Assembly: GCA_003223325.1 (NCBI GenBank)
Contig: QHYS01000005.1
Location: forward strand, 1-56,879
DNA length: 56,879 bases
Reading direction: 5' to 3'
Source of the DNA: Acidobacteriota bacterium
Lineage (GTDB): Bacteria > Acidobacteriota > Terriglobia > Acidiferrales > UBA7541
The notes beneath the pieces are model-generated. The model had not been told where the DNA came from and did no database searches. It was given only the letters and a program-made list of their open reading frames with translations. Position numbers and translations under genes: made by a program. Positions 16,011-25,774 of this stretch are shown piece by piece. Numbering within the stretch: position 1 is the stretch's first letter; the number at the start of each line of letters is the position of its first letter.

Positions 16011-18300
16011 TTAAGCGATACCAGAGCGACCCACGGCTGGAGGCTTTGCTTCTCGTGCACCGGGAAAGATGTCGTATACATAGTCGTGCGCAGACAGAAC
16101 GACCTGGTTCAAAGTGCCAGCGCCAATCCGTTTCAGAAGTTCTTCGCGCGAGAGATCAAAGATCGCCTCTAAAATCTGCACGCGTTCCTCTCGACTCGCC
16201 TGGCCCACGACGAAGAGCACGCGGGCACTGTGCTGGATGTAGTGTGGGGAAAGCAGTTGCCGCTTCAAGAGGTCCATGATGATCGGTGCCTTGGTGCGAT
16301 CAAAGCGTCCTGGATCGCCACGGCGGTCCAGCTCTGTGAAAAACTGCGCAGTCCACTCATTGTGGAAGTCCCATACCTTCAGGAACAACTCCTTAGTGAA
16401 GGGGGTTCCGGCTTTGACCTCATCGGCGTTCACAGCCGGTACGACGCCGTCCTCGGTGAGTGCTGGCCGTTTTAGATAGCCGTCCTTGGTAATGGCGGCG
16501 TGATGGCGGATTAGAGTCCACAGCCAAGACACGTCGATGCGGTAGGTGGCGAGGTCATTCATGAAGCGAAGCGAAAGTTCATAATCATCTATCGTGGCTG
16601 CAAAGTTGCCGTTGAGGATCTGGAAACCATAATTCGCCGCTCGCGTCCCAAAGTTCTTGCGTAAGCAATTTCTCCGGCGTGTCAACTTTGTCCTTTGTGA
16701 TCACCCAAGGCGTGATCTTGCCATTCGAGTTGAGTAAGCCACGGGACTGCAGGAGCAGTCGTTCCGCTTCAACAAGCCCGCTGGCCACCGTGGGCACAGG
16801 CTTACCTTTCACATCCACGGTTTGTGGCTGCGCGTCGAGAATTGCTTGGAGCTCGTCCACGGACACTCTCAAGGGAGTATTGCCGGCAGCGACGTAGGAC
16901 GGCTCCGGGCTCGCGACCCAACTTTGCCGATAAGCGTCATAAAGTCGGCCCTGGATCCTGCCCGAAAGAATCTCTTCCAGGGTCGGCCGCTCCCCGGAGT
17001 GCACCCGAGCGTCGGGCACAAACATCAACCCCAGAAGGCGCTCGCGCAATTTATCAATGGCCATGGCTCGCAGCGCCAACGGATTGTACTTAGAACGGCC
17101 ATAAGGATCGGTAGGCTGATAAATCATTACTGCCGCCATCCCGCCGATCGGCGCGCCTTGAGTAAGTACACCGTTTTTCATTCCGGCCATCAGCATCACC
17201 AGCCCATTGTATTTCTGGTAGGCGATCATGTTTGGAGAGGCCATGGTGATCGACTGGGGATCGGGGAACACGCCTTGCGGTTCGTCTTTCCACATCTCAA
17301 TAAGGCTCGCCAAGTAGTCCCATCGGCCGACATTGGTTCCGAGAAGACGCCGTCGTAAGACCCAGGCGATGGCAGTCAAGAACCTACCGGCATTACCCTC
17401 CTCATAGAGGACCTTGATCTTGATGGTTCCAAGCTCCACGCCGATCAATTTTTCCAGAGACGCCAATAGCTTCTCTACAATTAGAGCTTCCTGAGGTGTC
17501 TGAATCTTGGGAATGTAGTAGTAGACACCTGTGCCGAGATGCATAAGGGCGTCGAAACTGTTCAGTGCCCAGACCACCGTGATGGGAACGAAAGCAGGGA
17601 CAGGCAGGCCGTCAACGGTTATGTGGTCATACTGAACATGAATACCAGGCGGCCGCGCGAACCTCGTCGGCCACTGCCCGGGGGACTTAGTAATCCGATA
17701 GCTGCGCCGTTTTCCTTTCTTGGAAACCTCATAAGCGCGCTCAGCCCAGCGGCCTTCAAAAATCTCCTTGGCATTCTGCATGGCCGCAAAAACACCTACA
17801 GGCTGACTTGCTGGCGTGCCATCGGGCTGAAAATGTGGAGGCGACGCGTCTTCGAAGTCGGGCATGTTCATCGGTGCCGGGCTATTCAACGCGTTGAAAG
17901 CCATATCGAGCGGATGCCATGGCCCCGTCAGCTCCAAACCCGGATTGCCCAACGGATGGGCATCCTTGGGGATGGGCGCTTCGTCATTCAGCCGCCAGCT
18001 CCACTCGCTCTCTCGTTTGAGGTAATTATCAATCGTGCCCTGGACGATCTGTCGGAAGGTCCAAAACTTCTCGGTCACAGGATCCTCAAACTTTTCCTCC
18101 CAGCTTGGCCAGGCATACTTTTTTCGAACTTGCACCGGGGACTGAAGGAGCGCGCGGCGGGCGGCCAATGCCTCCGAGATCAGCGGACGCAACTCTCGCG
18201 TCAGCGTGTTGATCGTCTGTTCGACGTCAATGGTGCGGCCATTGACTTTTTTGCTTCCGAAGATTTCGGGAAATCTTTGCAGGATGTCGTCACGGATCAC
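16011..18300 (-). pseudogene. Malate synthase, interrupted by a single frameshift
   Basis: Malate synthase condenses glyoxylate and acetyl-CoA in the glyoxylate shunt. From GTG 18300 the first frame runs 571 residues with family landmarks YYYIPKIQTPQEAL, IKIKVLYEEGNAGRF, LGTNVGRWDYLASLIE, ITMASPNMIAYQKY and GAPIGGMAAVMIY. Homologous sequence continues in a second frame from about 16640 (ANYGFQILNGNFAATIDD onward) to 16011. One extra base in the GCGGCG run near 16635-16642 would explain it: removing it gives a continuous ~760-residue protein. All else looks intact, so the change is either recent or a sequencing error. No isocitrate lyase gene is nearby. Confidence 0.82.
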
Positions 18301-18385
18301 GACTTACCCCCTAAATACGTCGTACGGGCATGCCTCGCCGCTCGAACTACGAAATAGATCACTATTGCCATCGAGCCGTCAAGCG

Positions 18386-18417
18386 TCTGCACTCGTCCAT
18401 GTCTGCACTCGTCCACA
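18386..18417. repeat. 16-bp tandem direct repeat beside the IS481 remnant
   Basis: TCTGCACTCGTCCATG (18386-18401) is followed at once by TCTGCACTCGTCCACA (18402-18417), differing at two of the last three bases. It abuts the end of the transposase fragment. Confidence 0.75.
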
Positions 18418-18420
18418 TGA

Positions 18421-18672
18421 TTAGCGACACTTTTGGATTTTGGATTGGGATTGTTGGTGACGCTGCAGGAACTCCAGCGGCGTGGAATAGTCCAGTGCTT
18501 GATGCAGACGAATGGTGTTATGGGTGTGCTCCCAAACCGGCGGCTGACGATTCACCTCCAGGAGGCTACAGTGATGCGGTGTGACCTCGTAGAATTCCTC
18601 GTTGTGGGTGCGGTGGGCACGCTCGACATGCCCATTGAGTTTGGGCGACCGCGGAGGGAGGACTGGATCAAG
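18421..18672 (-). mobile_element. IS481-type transposase remnant (C-terminal rve core only)
   Basis: Reading the minus strand in one frame gives about 83 codons ending at TAA 18423-18421, without a start codon. They contain PKLNGHVERAHRTHNEEFYE, HNTIRLHQALDYSTPLEFLQ and a Gln/Ser-rich tail. This is the C-terminal end of an IS481-like DDE transposase, including the region around the catalytic Glu (VERAHRTHNEEF). Everything upstream is missing, so the piece is dead. Its left end joins directly to broken SRPBCC sequence. Confidence 0.8.
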
Positions 18673-18835
18673 CTGACGGCCACCGGAGGCGTGATAGATC
18701 CGCGAACGAGGCGAAACGGTCTATTTTCGGTGGAAGATTATTCGGCGGACGTCTGGCCGGAATATTGATGGCATCGAAGGCTTCTTCTGGAGTTTTGTCG
18801 ACGGAAATGGCAGCGGTGAAATCTTGATTTTTCAT
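18668..18835 (-). pseudogene. Second SRPBCC/Aha1-like gene, start and first ~22 codons only
   Basis: ATG 18835 has GAGGAG seven bases upstream and starts MKNQDFTAAISVDKTPEEAF, a close paralogue of the N-terminus of the neighbouring gene. After DAIN (about 18770) homology stops and the frame runs through foreign sequence next to the IS481 remnant. It is probably truncated by the insertion or by later deletion. Confidence 0.7.
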
Positions 18836-19211
18836 GACTCGCTCCTCTATCGCTTCTTTCCCCCAAAAAGCGGGCGGCGGCATTATCGTGCTTGAAGCGG
18901 ACCTCGGTTTTGTCGTCTTTCTTAGCAATCTCTAAGACGATGTCCGTGCCTTTCCACTCGCTCTTGTCTTTCACAACAAAGCCAAGGTAGCCGTCTACCA
19001 CGTGCCAAACGACTTTCTTGCCGGGAATGAATTCTGTTATCTTTTGTTTGGAACGGTGCACGTCTTGGACACGGTATGTGAACTCGGCACCGAGTTTGTT
19101 GGTATCGCCCTGGATTTCTCCCCACCATGCCCGGACGTTGTTGATCGCATTGAAGACTTCTTCAGGCGTTTGGTCTACCGTAAAAGAAGTCGTGTAACCT
19201 TCAGTCTTCAT
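18738..19211 (-). pseudogene. SRPBCC (Aha1/START-like) domain protein, 3'-truncated
   Basis: From ATG 19211 the first ~108 residues are a normal small SRPBCC protein: TVDQTPEEVFNAINNVRAWW, the GAEFTYRVQDVHRSKQKITE block and VVWHVVDGYLGFV to TEVRFKH. These proteins form a hydrophobic-pocket fold; their cellular role is generally unknown. After KH, where the family continues for about 40 residues, the frame runs into unrelated sequence overlapping the start of a second, paralogous copy. The simplest reading is a tandem pair in which the end of copy one was deleted. Confidence 0.75.
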
Positions 19212-19868
19212 CGTCTCGTCTCGTCTCCATTCATTTGTGCCGCTGCATTCGTAACGTCCTGGTAAGCATCGGTTTCGTCGTTGTTCCGTGCCGCAAAAGC
19301 TTCTGCGGATTCATAAATTAACGAGGCAAATTGCATGCGCTTCCTCCTGTGGGCGCAATTGTCAGCACCTTTGTGCGCCTAAATATATGACGGATGAAAG
19401 GCGGCCCATTCGACAGATTTCAGGAAATCTGCCAACTCCAAGCAGCCATAAGCGAATTGATGGACGCCCTCGCAGGTTCCGGGCGTGTCACGGGCAAACC
19501 GGAACTCCATTGCGTCAATGCCGGTCGTGAGAGATAGGCAGGGGTCTTTAGACGCGACTCTAAAGAATCTCCATTGCGGCATACGAATTCGGTTGGTTGC
19601 AGGGTTTGCGGAACTGATTGATAGAGAATAAAGTTTGGTTCCGGAGGCTTGATTTGAACTGACGAGCTGTACCCACGTACCTATCAAGAATGGTCGAGGG
19701 CCGCCTACTTGGCACGCAGGCGGCCCGCTCGGCTCTCAATGTTTCTATTTGTTTAGGCGATATCTTCCCGCCGTTTTGGCTCACTAATTTTTCTTATTGT
19801 TCCCAAGTTGCACCACAATGCAGCAGTGTCAAAATTGGGCTTCTGTAACTCGCTGAATGGGAAAGGTT
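19212..19868. other. Intergenic region left of tRNA-Pro
   Basis: No frame here resembles a known protein or has a convincing ribosome binding site. I see no RNA element. Confidence 0.4.
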
Positions 19869-19945
19869 TGGTCGGGGCGTGGAGATTTGAACTCCAGACC
19901 TCCTGCGCCCAAGGCAGGCGCGCTACCAGGCTGCGCTACGCCCCG
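19869..19945 (-). tRNA. tRNA-Pro (anticodon TGG)
   Basis: The minus strand folds as a full cloverleaf. The acceptor pairs CGGGGCG (5') with CGCCCCG (3'). The D-arm contains AGCCTGGTAGCG, the anticodon stem CCTGC/GCAGG encloses CTTGGGC (anticodon TGG), and the T-arm contains GTTCAAAT. Discriminator A and encoded CCA occupy 19872-19869. The integrase-type remnant to the right, about 320 bases away, is not directly attached to the tRNA 3' end. Confidence 0.96.
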
Positions 19946-20267
19946 ACATTAGTGCACTACTCATTCTAAAGCACTTTCCGGTTTTCTGCCCGCTCCTACT
20001 CATGGTTTCTTGGCCTTAACCGTGCACTTACCGTGCATTTATTCCCGCAAATTGCTTATTGGACCATGACCGTGCACATTCGTTCTGCTGTCCCCACCAA
20101 CAATTCCGTCTGAGTCGTCAAAAGCTGCTGCGAGACGAAAGCGAAGAATTCAGATCGACCTTTGTGTGTGCGATGTTGTTTGACACAGGCGCGAGGAGTT
20201 CGGTGGCGGCGCCACCAAGCGGAGTTCTCCATAACTTTAGGTGTAGGAGAGCACAGATCCGGGCACG
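19946..20267. other. Intergenic region between tRNA-Pro and the transposase remnant
   Basis: Nothing recognisable is encoded. The sequence GTGCACTTACCGTGCATTT, with GTGCA repeats around 20023-20075, is slightly repetitive but fits no known element. Confidence 0.35.
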
Positions 20268-20772
20268 CTAGGCTGCCCGGCGTTCATATCGGTGATGCAG
20301 TCCGCCGACCTCGGGAAGCTCCACCACCCTTCCGAGCTCCGGAGGCTGTACCGTCCGAGGGATCGGAGCATCCTGGTCGAGAGACAAATGAGTGCGCGTC
20401 CGCTCGTAGTATTCGAAATACAACTTCAAGACACGACGCAGCCCAGTTTCATTCAGGACGATGACGTGGTCCAAGCACTCGCGGCGAATCGTCCCGTTTT
20501 GTTGCGATTCCCGTTTTGTTGTCCATAACAAAAGTCCCGATCAGGCGCTCGACATAGGGATTTTGCCAAGGCGATCGCCAGGCGCTCCAGAATCGTGCGA
20601 GCCATACCCATAGGAATCGATCCGCGCGACTCAAGGGCAGCCGATGGCCACGGCTGGAGCGCTGGAGCATCAAGAGCTGATGTCGGAGGGCCAGAATCTC
20701 AGCTTGCAGCGCTGCGCGAGTTTGAAAGGCTTGCCGAGCAGAAGAAAACAGCGAGAGAATGATCGTCACCAT
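20268..20772 (-). mobile_element. Integrase-core (rve) transposase remnant with internal deletion and a 43-bp insertion
   Basis: The N-terminal part starts at ATG 20772 and shows ALQAEILALRHQLLMLQRS and LSRADRFLWVWLARFWSAW. It then jumps directly into SPWQNPYVERLIGT, which in intact relatives lies about 200 residues later. The DDE catalytic core between is therefore deleted. A 43-bp insertion (20497-20539) then shifts the frame. Beyond it the normal end resumes in frame 20531-20268: RRECLDHVIVLNE, YYERTRTHLSLDQDAP, VGGLHHRYERRAA. This family is common as 'integrase core domain' transposases in Acidobacteriota. Not functional. Confidence 0.85.
20491..20539. repeat. 43-bp insertion flanked by a 6-bp duplication (GTCCCG)
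   Basis: GTCCCG occurs at 20491-20496 and 20534-20539. Removing one copy plus the intervening 37 bases restores the conserved LIGTIRREC reading frame exactly. The insert contains an inverted repeat (TTTTGTT gtccat AACAAAA, 20515-20534) and two CCGTTTTGTTG-like units. It resembles a tiny transposition footprint or MITE-like insertion. Confidence 0.75.
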
Positions 20773-20880
20773 GTCGCCGAAAAGCTACAGCGACGGATGC
20801 CTAAATTCAACCAGTTCAGTCAGAACGTCGTTTTTGGTAGGGACAGGCAGTTCAGGCTGTAAAACACAGGAGAAAAAGTC

Positions 20881-23800
20881 ATGAGCAGAGTGTTCGGAGG
20901 TGCTCGTTGGGGCTCTCGCATTGCGGTGTTCGCCTTGGGGCTGCTCGTGTCGGTGGTGGCAGTTCCGGTTTTCGCGCAGTTGCCAACCGCAACAATTCTG
21001 GGAACCGTGAAGGACTCTTCGGACGCCCTGGTCCCGGGTGCGAGCGTTACGGCCCAGAACTCGGAGACGGGCGCATCGCGCTCCATCTCGACCGATGAGA
21101 CCGGCGCGTATCGTTTGGCCGCACTGCCTGTGGGTCACTATGACATGAGAGTTGAGAGCTCCGGCTTCAAGCCAACCACGCAGAAAGGGCTGGTTCTCGA
21201 CGTTGGCGAGGAAGCGGTCTTGAACTTTACGCTCGAGGTGGGGAGCACTTTGCAGGAAGTGGTGGTCACCGGCGAAGCTCCGCTCGTAAACACGACCACA
21301 GCCTCGCTTGGCGGCCTAGTGAGCGAAAAGAAAATTGTTGACCTCCCGCTGAATGGCCGCAACTTCCTGGACTTGGTCCTGCTCCAGCCGGGCGTTTCCC
21401 AAGACGTGGTGGTGGTCCACCTTGGCGGGGGCGGCGAGGGCACCACCTATAGCAGCAACGGCGCGCCCATCATCTCCAACAACTTCCTGCTGGACGGGAC
21501 GCCCACGCAGAACGTTCTCGGCTACAACGGCGCCTCGGCCGTGGGCACCACGCTCGGGCTGGACGGTATCCGCGAATACAAGGTCATCACCAACGCTTTC
21601 AGCGCCGAGTACGGCATGAACATGGGCAGCCAAATGACCATTGTCAGCAAGGGCGGAACCAATCAGTTTCACGGCGATGTGTTCGAGTACCTGCGGAACC
21701 GCGTCCTGGACGCCAGGAACTTCTTCGATACCTCCTACGGGCAGTGCTTGGCCTCCAATTCGGGCAACTGCAAGCGAAACCCTCCCTATGAGCGCAATAA
21801 CTTTGGCGGCGCTTTCGGAGGACCGATCCGGAAAGACAAGACGTTTTTCTGGGGTGTTTACGAAGGTTTGCGGCAAGCACCAAGAGCATTCCCGCCGCGT
21901 GCGTGGCCAACGGGACGCGCACGATCGCTCAGGGCAACCCCAACGGTGTAGACTACACGGTGACGCCCGCCGATTGCGGGATTCCCGGTGGGATAAGCGC
22001 TAACATAAAAGTGGACCCAGCCATACGGCCCCTGCTCGCGCTCTACGACCCGGCGGACTCCAACTACACACAGAACTCACATGAGTCGGTGAACTACGGC
22101 CAGATGCGCGTGGACCAAAACTTCGGCAAGGATGACAGCGTCTTCGCGCGCTACACGATTGAGGACGCAATCGATTTTGTCCCAGGGCCAGGTTTCGGCG
22201 CCAGCGTGTACGGCTTCAAGGAGTTCCAGAACTCCGAGCCCAGCCGCAGCCAGTTCATCACCCTTTCCGAAAGCCACATCTTTTCGCCCGCGCTTCTGAA
22301 TACGGCGCGGATCTCCTTTAGCCGGACAAACATCCTGGCAAATCTCGTTGCCAATCCTTCTCAGACCGGGCAGGAAGTCGTTGGCCCGAATGTGTCGTTC
22401 CTCAATGGGGAACCCATCGGCTTGATCGTCATCGGAAGCAACGGCAGCGGGAGTTCGACATTCACAACGATGGGGCCGGACTTCGCCGCTCCCAACTATC
22501 ACTTGCAGAATTATTGGAGCCTGAGCGAGGACCTTTACTATACGAGGGGCAAGCACGCGCTGAAATTCGGCTTCCTGGGCAACCGCATTCAGTTGATTAC
22601 CGGTGAGACAGTGTGGGCCCGCGGCCGCGTGAATTTTCTGGGAGGACTTCCTGCCTTTCTACGAAATCAGCCCTCGCAGGAACTCGCCGCGATCCCCGAC
22701 GGAGTTCCGCGCCGCCATTTCCGGTACGAAACCTACGGGTTTTATGGGCAAGACGACTGGCGCGCGACTTCGCGCCTGACGCTGAACCTCGGTCTGCGGT
22801 ACGAATTCAACACGACCCCGCTTGAATCCCAGGGGCTTCAGACTACCTTGTTGAACCCCGGTGCTCAAGTTGACGTCGTTGGTGGCCCCGGTTGGACCAA
22901 TCCCCTCACGACGGAACCCTATCTGCGAAACCCGTCGCTCAAAAACTTCAGTCCTCGGGTCGGCTTCGCTTTTGACCCGACGGGAAGTGGGAAAACAGCA
23001 CTTCGTGGCGCCTACGGGATTTACTACGATATTGCTACCATCGGCTCGACCACGTTCGGATACGTTGTGGGCGATCCGCCATATCGCTCGATCAACGCCG
23101 TTTTTCCAGCGACGCCGCCGGCTCCACCGCTAGTGTGGGCGCCGGGATTCATCTCGGCCAGCCCCGGTCCCTATCAGCCTCCCTTCCCCTTCCCTGGGGC
23201 GACCAATACCTTTCAGGGATTTTCCCCTCCGGCCCCCCTCAATCTGACCCAGCATGACATTCGCCAGCCGTATCTGATGCAATGGAACTTCTCTGTCGAT
23301 CGGCAGTTGCCCGGCGATATTGGCCTGACGGTGTCGTATGTGGGCACGCGAGGCCTGCACCTCTGGGGGCAAGGGGACGCCAATCCCTGTATGCCGACAC
23401 ATATCGTCAACGGGGTTCCCGACTGGTCGAATACGCTGGGCCCGCGAAGTGCCCTGTTCCCGCGTGGTACGCCCGTGGCCTGCCCGTCGACGAACTTAGC
23501 CTTTCCGTCGGGGCATATTTGCACCGTCATCCTCAACAACGGGGTCACTCGGTTCATCCTGAGCGGACGGAACAATTGCAACTTTGGCAACGACAATGCG
23601 GTCCAAACCACGTCTGCGTCCTGGTACAACGGCCTCCAGCTAAGCCTGCAGAAAAGGCTGTCACACGGCCTGGAATTCCAGAGCGCATACACTTACTCGA
23701 AAAACCTCGACCTCCCACAGGGGCGACTTTTCATCGACGGCGAGGTTGCCACGCCCCAGGCGGATCGGTACGTCGACAGGGGCAGGTCCGTCTACAACGC

Positions 23801-24467
23801 CACTCACAACTGGCGGTTTAATACCCTTTACACCTTCCCCACTCGGAACTTCCAGGGTTTTGCATCCAAGCTGGTGAACGGCTGGTCGATGCAGAGTATC
23901 ATTGCCTTACAGAGCGGATTTGCGTTTTCCCCCGCCGCTCCCGGCGGAGTCGTTCTGGCCCCGGGTAGTGCCGCAGTTGACGTGTCGCTCAACACGAACA
24001 CCAATATCAACGGCGCCTACGAACGCCCTGAATATGTCACCTCCGCCAACATAGGCGATGTGACCACCTGCGTGGCCAACGGCCTTACTCCTTCGGGTCG
24101 GCTGTGCAACCCTAATGCCGTCGTCTACAATCCCGCCACGGTGATTACGGGTAATCCCAACCAATGGTACAACCCGAACATGTTCACCGCGCCCGTTCCG
24201 GGTTTCCTGGGCAATGTGGGAAGAGGGATTCTGACTGGGCCCGGCCTCTTCAATGTAGACTTCTCCGTGCACAAGGACACCAAGCTCGGGTTTCTGGGTG
24301 AAGCCAGGAATCTGCAATTCCGGGCGGAATTTTTCAACATCCTGAACCGCGCGAACTTCGTCAATAACCCACCCAACGGCAACGCGATCGTTGGCCCGGG
24401 TGCGGGCGCGCTTACGCTGGCCAGGGAGGGACGGGACGTTCAGTTAGCGCTGAAGATGAGCTTCTAA
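20881..24467 (+). pseudogene. Oar-like TonB-dependent receptor with carboxypeptidase-regulatory domain, one frameshift
   Basis: A large outer-membrane protein of a family much expanded in Acidobacteriota, thought to import polymers or peptides. ATG 20881 follows AGGAG by eight bases. A signal peptide ends VPVFAQ. The regulatory sandwich (ATILGTVKDSSDALVPGASV to VESSGF) is followed by a plug with VDLPLNGRNFLDLVLLQPGV and FSAEYGMNMGSQ, then EYLRNRVLDARNFF and NNFGGAFGGPI. The frame breaks near 21876-21882, just after GVYEGLRQ; the correct continuation (TKSIPAACVANGTRT) lies in the frame that runs to 24467. The barrel then continues undamaged to the usual end LALKMSF. Joined length is about 1,195 residues. 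A small deletion or a sequencing error would explain the break. Confidence 0.86.
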
Positions 24468-24554
24468 AACATCAAAGGCCAGGGGTTGTGGTTACCGAAA
24501 ATTCCGTGCGATCTGAAAACAAAGAGGTTCCGATCAATCGTGAGATCATGGTGG

Positions 24555-25661
24555 CTACCACGATGAGCTCTCTTTTCGTCGCCCTTCGTCTACCGTAAGG
24601 AAACCGGCAATCTCGGCGTGTTTCCCCTTCCACCTTTCAAGACCAGCGAGAGCGGCTCCTTTATCTGGAGAGTTGGCAACAACGATGAGCGGCATCTTGA
24701 CCCGCGGCTTCTCTACCGCTGATGTAGCGCGGGACGGAGCTACCCGAGGCGCTTCGGCTTCCATCTTGCGAAAGTGTGGCGGCCACGGCGCGTCCCCGAG
24801 ACCGGCAGCTTCGTCTTTTTCCGCGAGCTCCAGCAATTTTTCAAGCAAACCAGGCACGGCGTCCATGTCCGCGTGCGCATTGCCGATTTTCGCGAAGCTC
24901 TCTGGAATCGTGAATATTGTGAAGTCGGCTGGGTGACAGTAAGGGACTTCGTGCCAATGAAGTGGAGTCGAGACACGGGCGTCGGGAAGCGGACGTACCG
25001 AATACGCAGAGCATGTGGTTCGGTCCTTCGCATTCTGGTTGTAGTCGAGGAACACGCCATGCCGCTCTTCTTTCCACCATTTCGAGCTGGCCAGAGCGGG
25101 CACACGGCGCTCTACAGCGCGCGACAGCGCCACAGCTGCGCGCCGTACTTCAGCGAATGTCCAACGCGGTTCGATACGCACATTTACATGCATGCCGCGT
25201 GAACCGCTGGTCTTGGGCCAGCCGCGAAGCCCTAACCCTTCGAACACGTCGGCCCAATTAACACCAGGAATCGGATCGAGATCGATCCGCAATTCGTCGG
25301 GGTGCTCAAGATTGCCGGAGCGAACTGGGTGCGGGTGTAGTTCGATGCAACCCAGACTAACGATCCAGGCGAGCCCAGCCATGTCGTCGACCACGATCTC
25401 TTCAGCAGTTCGGCCCGAAGGGAATGACAGCGTAACGGTTCGCAGCCAAGGCGGCCGCTGGGCGGGCGCACGTTTTTGATAAAACGCCTCTCCTTCGGCG
25501 CCGTTGACGAAACGCTTGAGAAGAATAGGACGATCCTGAATTCCCGCGAGTGCACCAGGTGCAATGGACAGATAGTAGTGTACAAGATCGAGTTTAGAGA
25601 TTCGTGCCTGCGAAAAATACAGCTTGTCGGGATGCGTGACACGGACTTCACGTCCGTCGAT
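24555..25661 (-). pseudogene. LigD-type DNA polymerase/primase domain, no start codon and broken 3' end
   Basis: LigD Pol domains fill gaps during bacterial non-homologous end joining. Homology begins at IDGREVRVTHPDKLYF (about 25661) and runs in one frame through KRFVNGAEGEAFYQKRAP and VDDMAGLAWIVSLG. Catalytic blocks follow: ELRIDLDPIPG (metal-binding Asp pair), TSGSRGMHVNV and VFLDYNQNAKDRT, up to APWPPHFRKM. No ATG, GTG or TTG precedes the conserved N-terminus in this frame; the first usual start codons are at 25403 and 25394, inside the domain. The C-terminal extension ends early at SSSW followed by several stops. No ligase or Ku gene is nearby. Probably a decaying stand-alone Pol gene, though a rare start codon is not excluded. 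Confidence 0.75.
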
Positions 25662-25774
25662 TAGGCTAGCACCTTGATGCAGTACTGTGCGCGGATCGCT
25701 TAGTCCTGATCCCGGCGGTGATTGACTTGAATTAATTCGGCTCTATATTAACCAGTTGTTCAAAACAGGAAAGG

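Noticed and set aside
17539-18357. Plus-strand 272-codon open frame opposite malate synthase
   Set aside because: Shadow frame of a conserved enzyme gene; no ribosome binding site and no familiar sequence.
18433-18768. Plus-strand frame at the IS481 remnant
   Set aside because: The minus strand carries the transposase homology; the plus frame is its shadow.
21316-21876. Minus-strand 186-codon open frame opposite the Oar-like receptor
   Set aside because: Shadow frame in GC-rich coding sequence.
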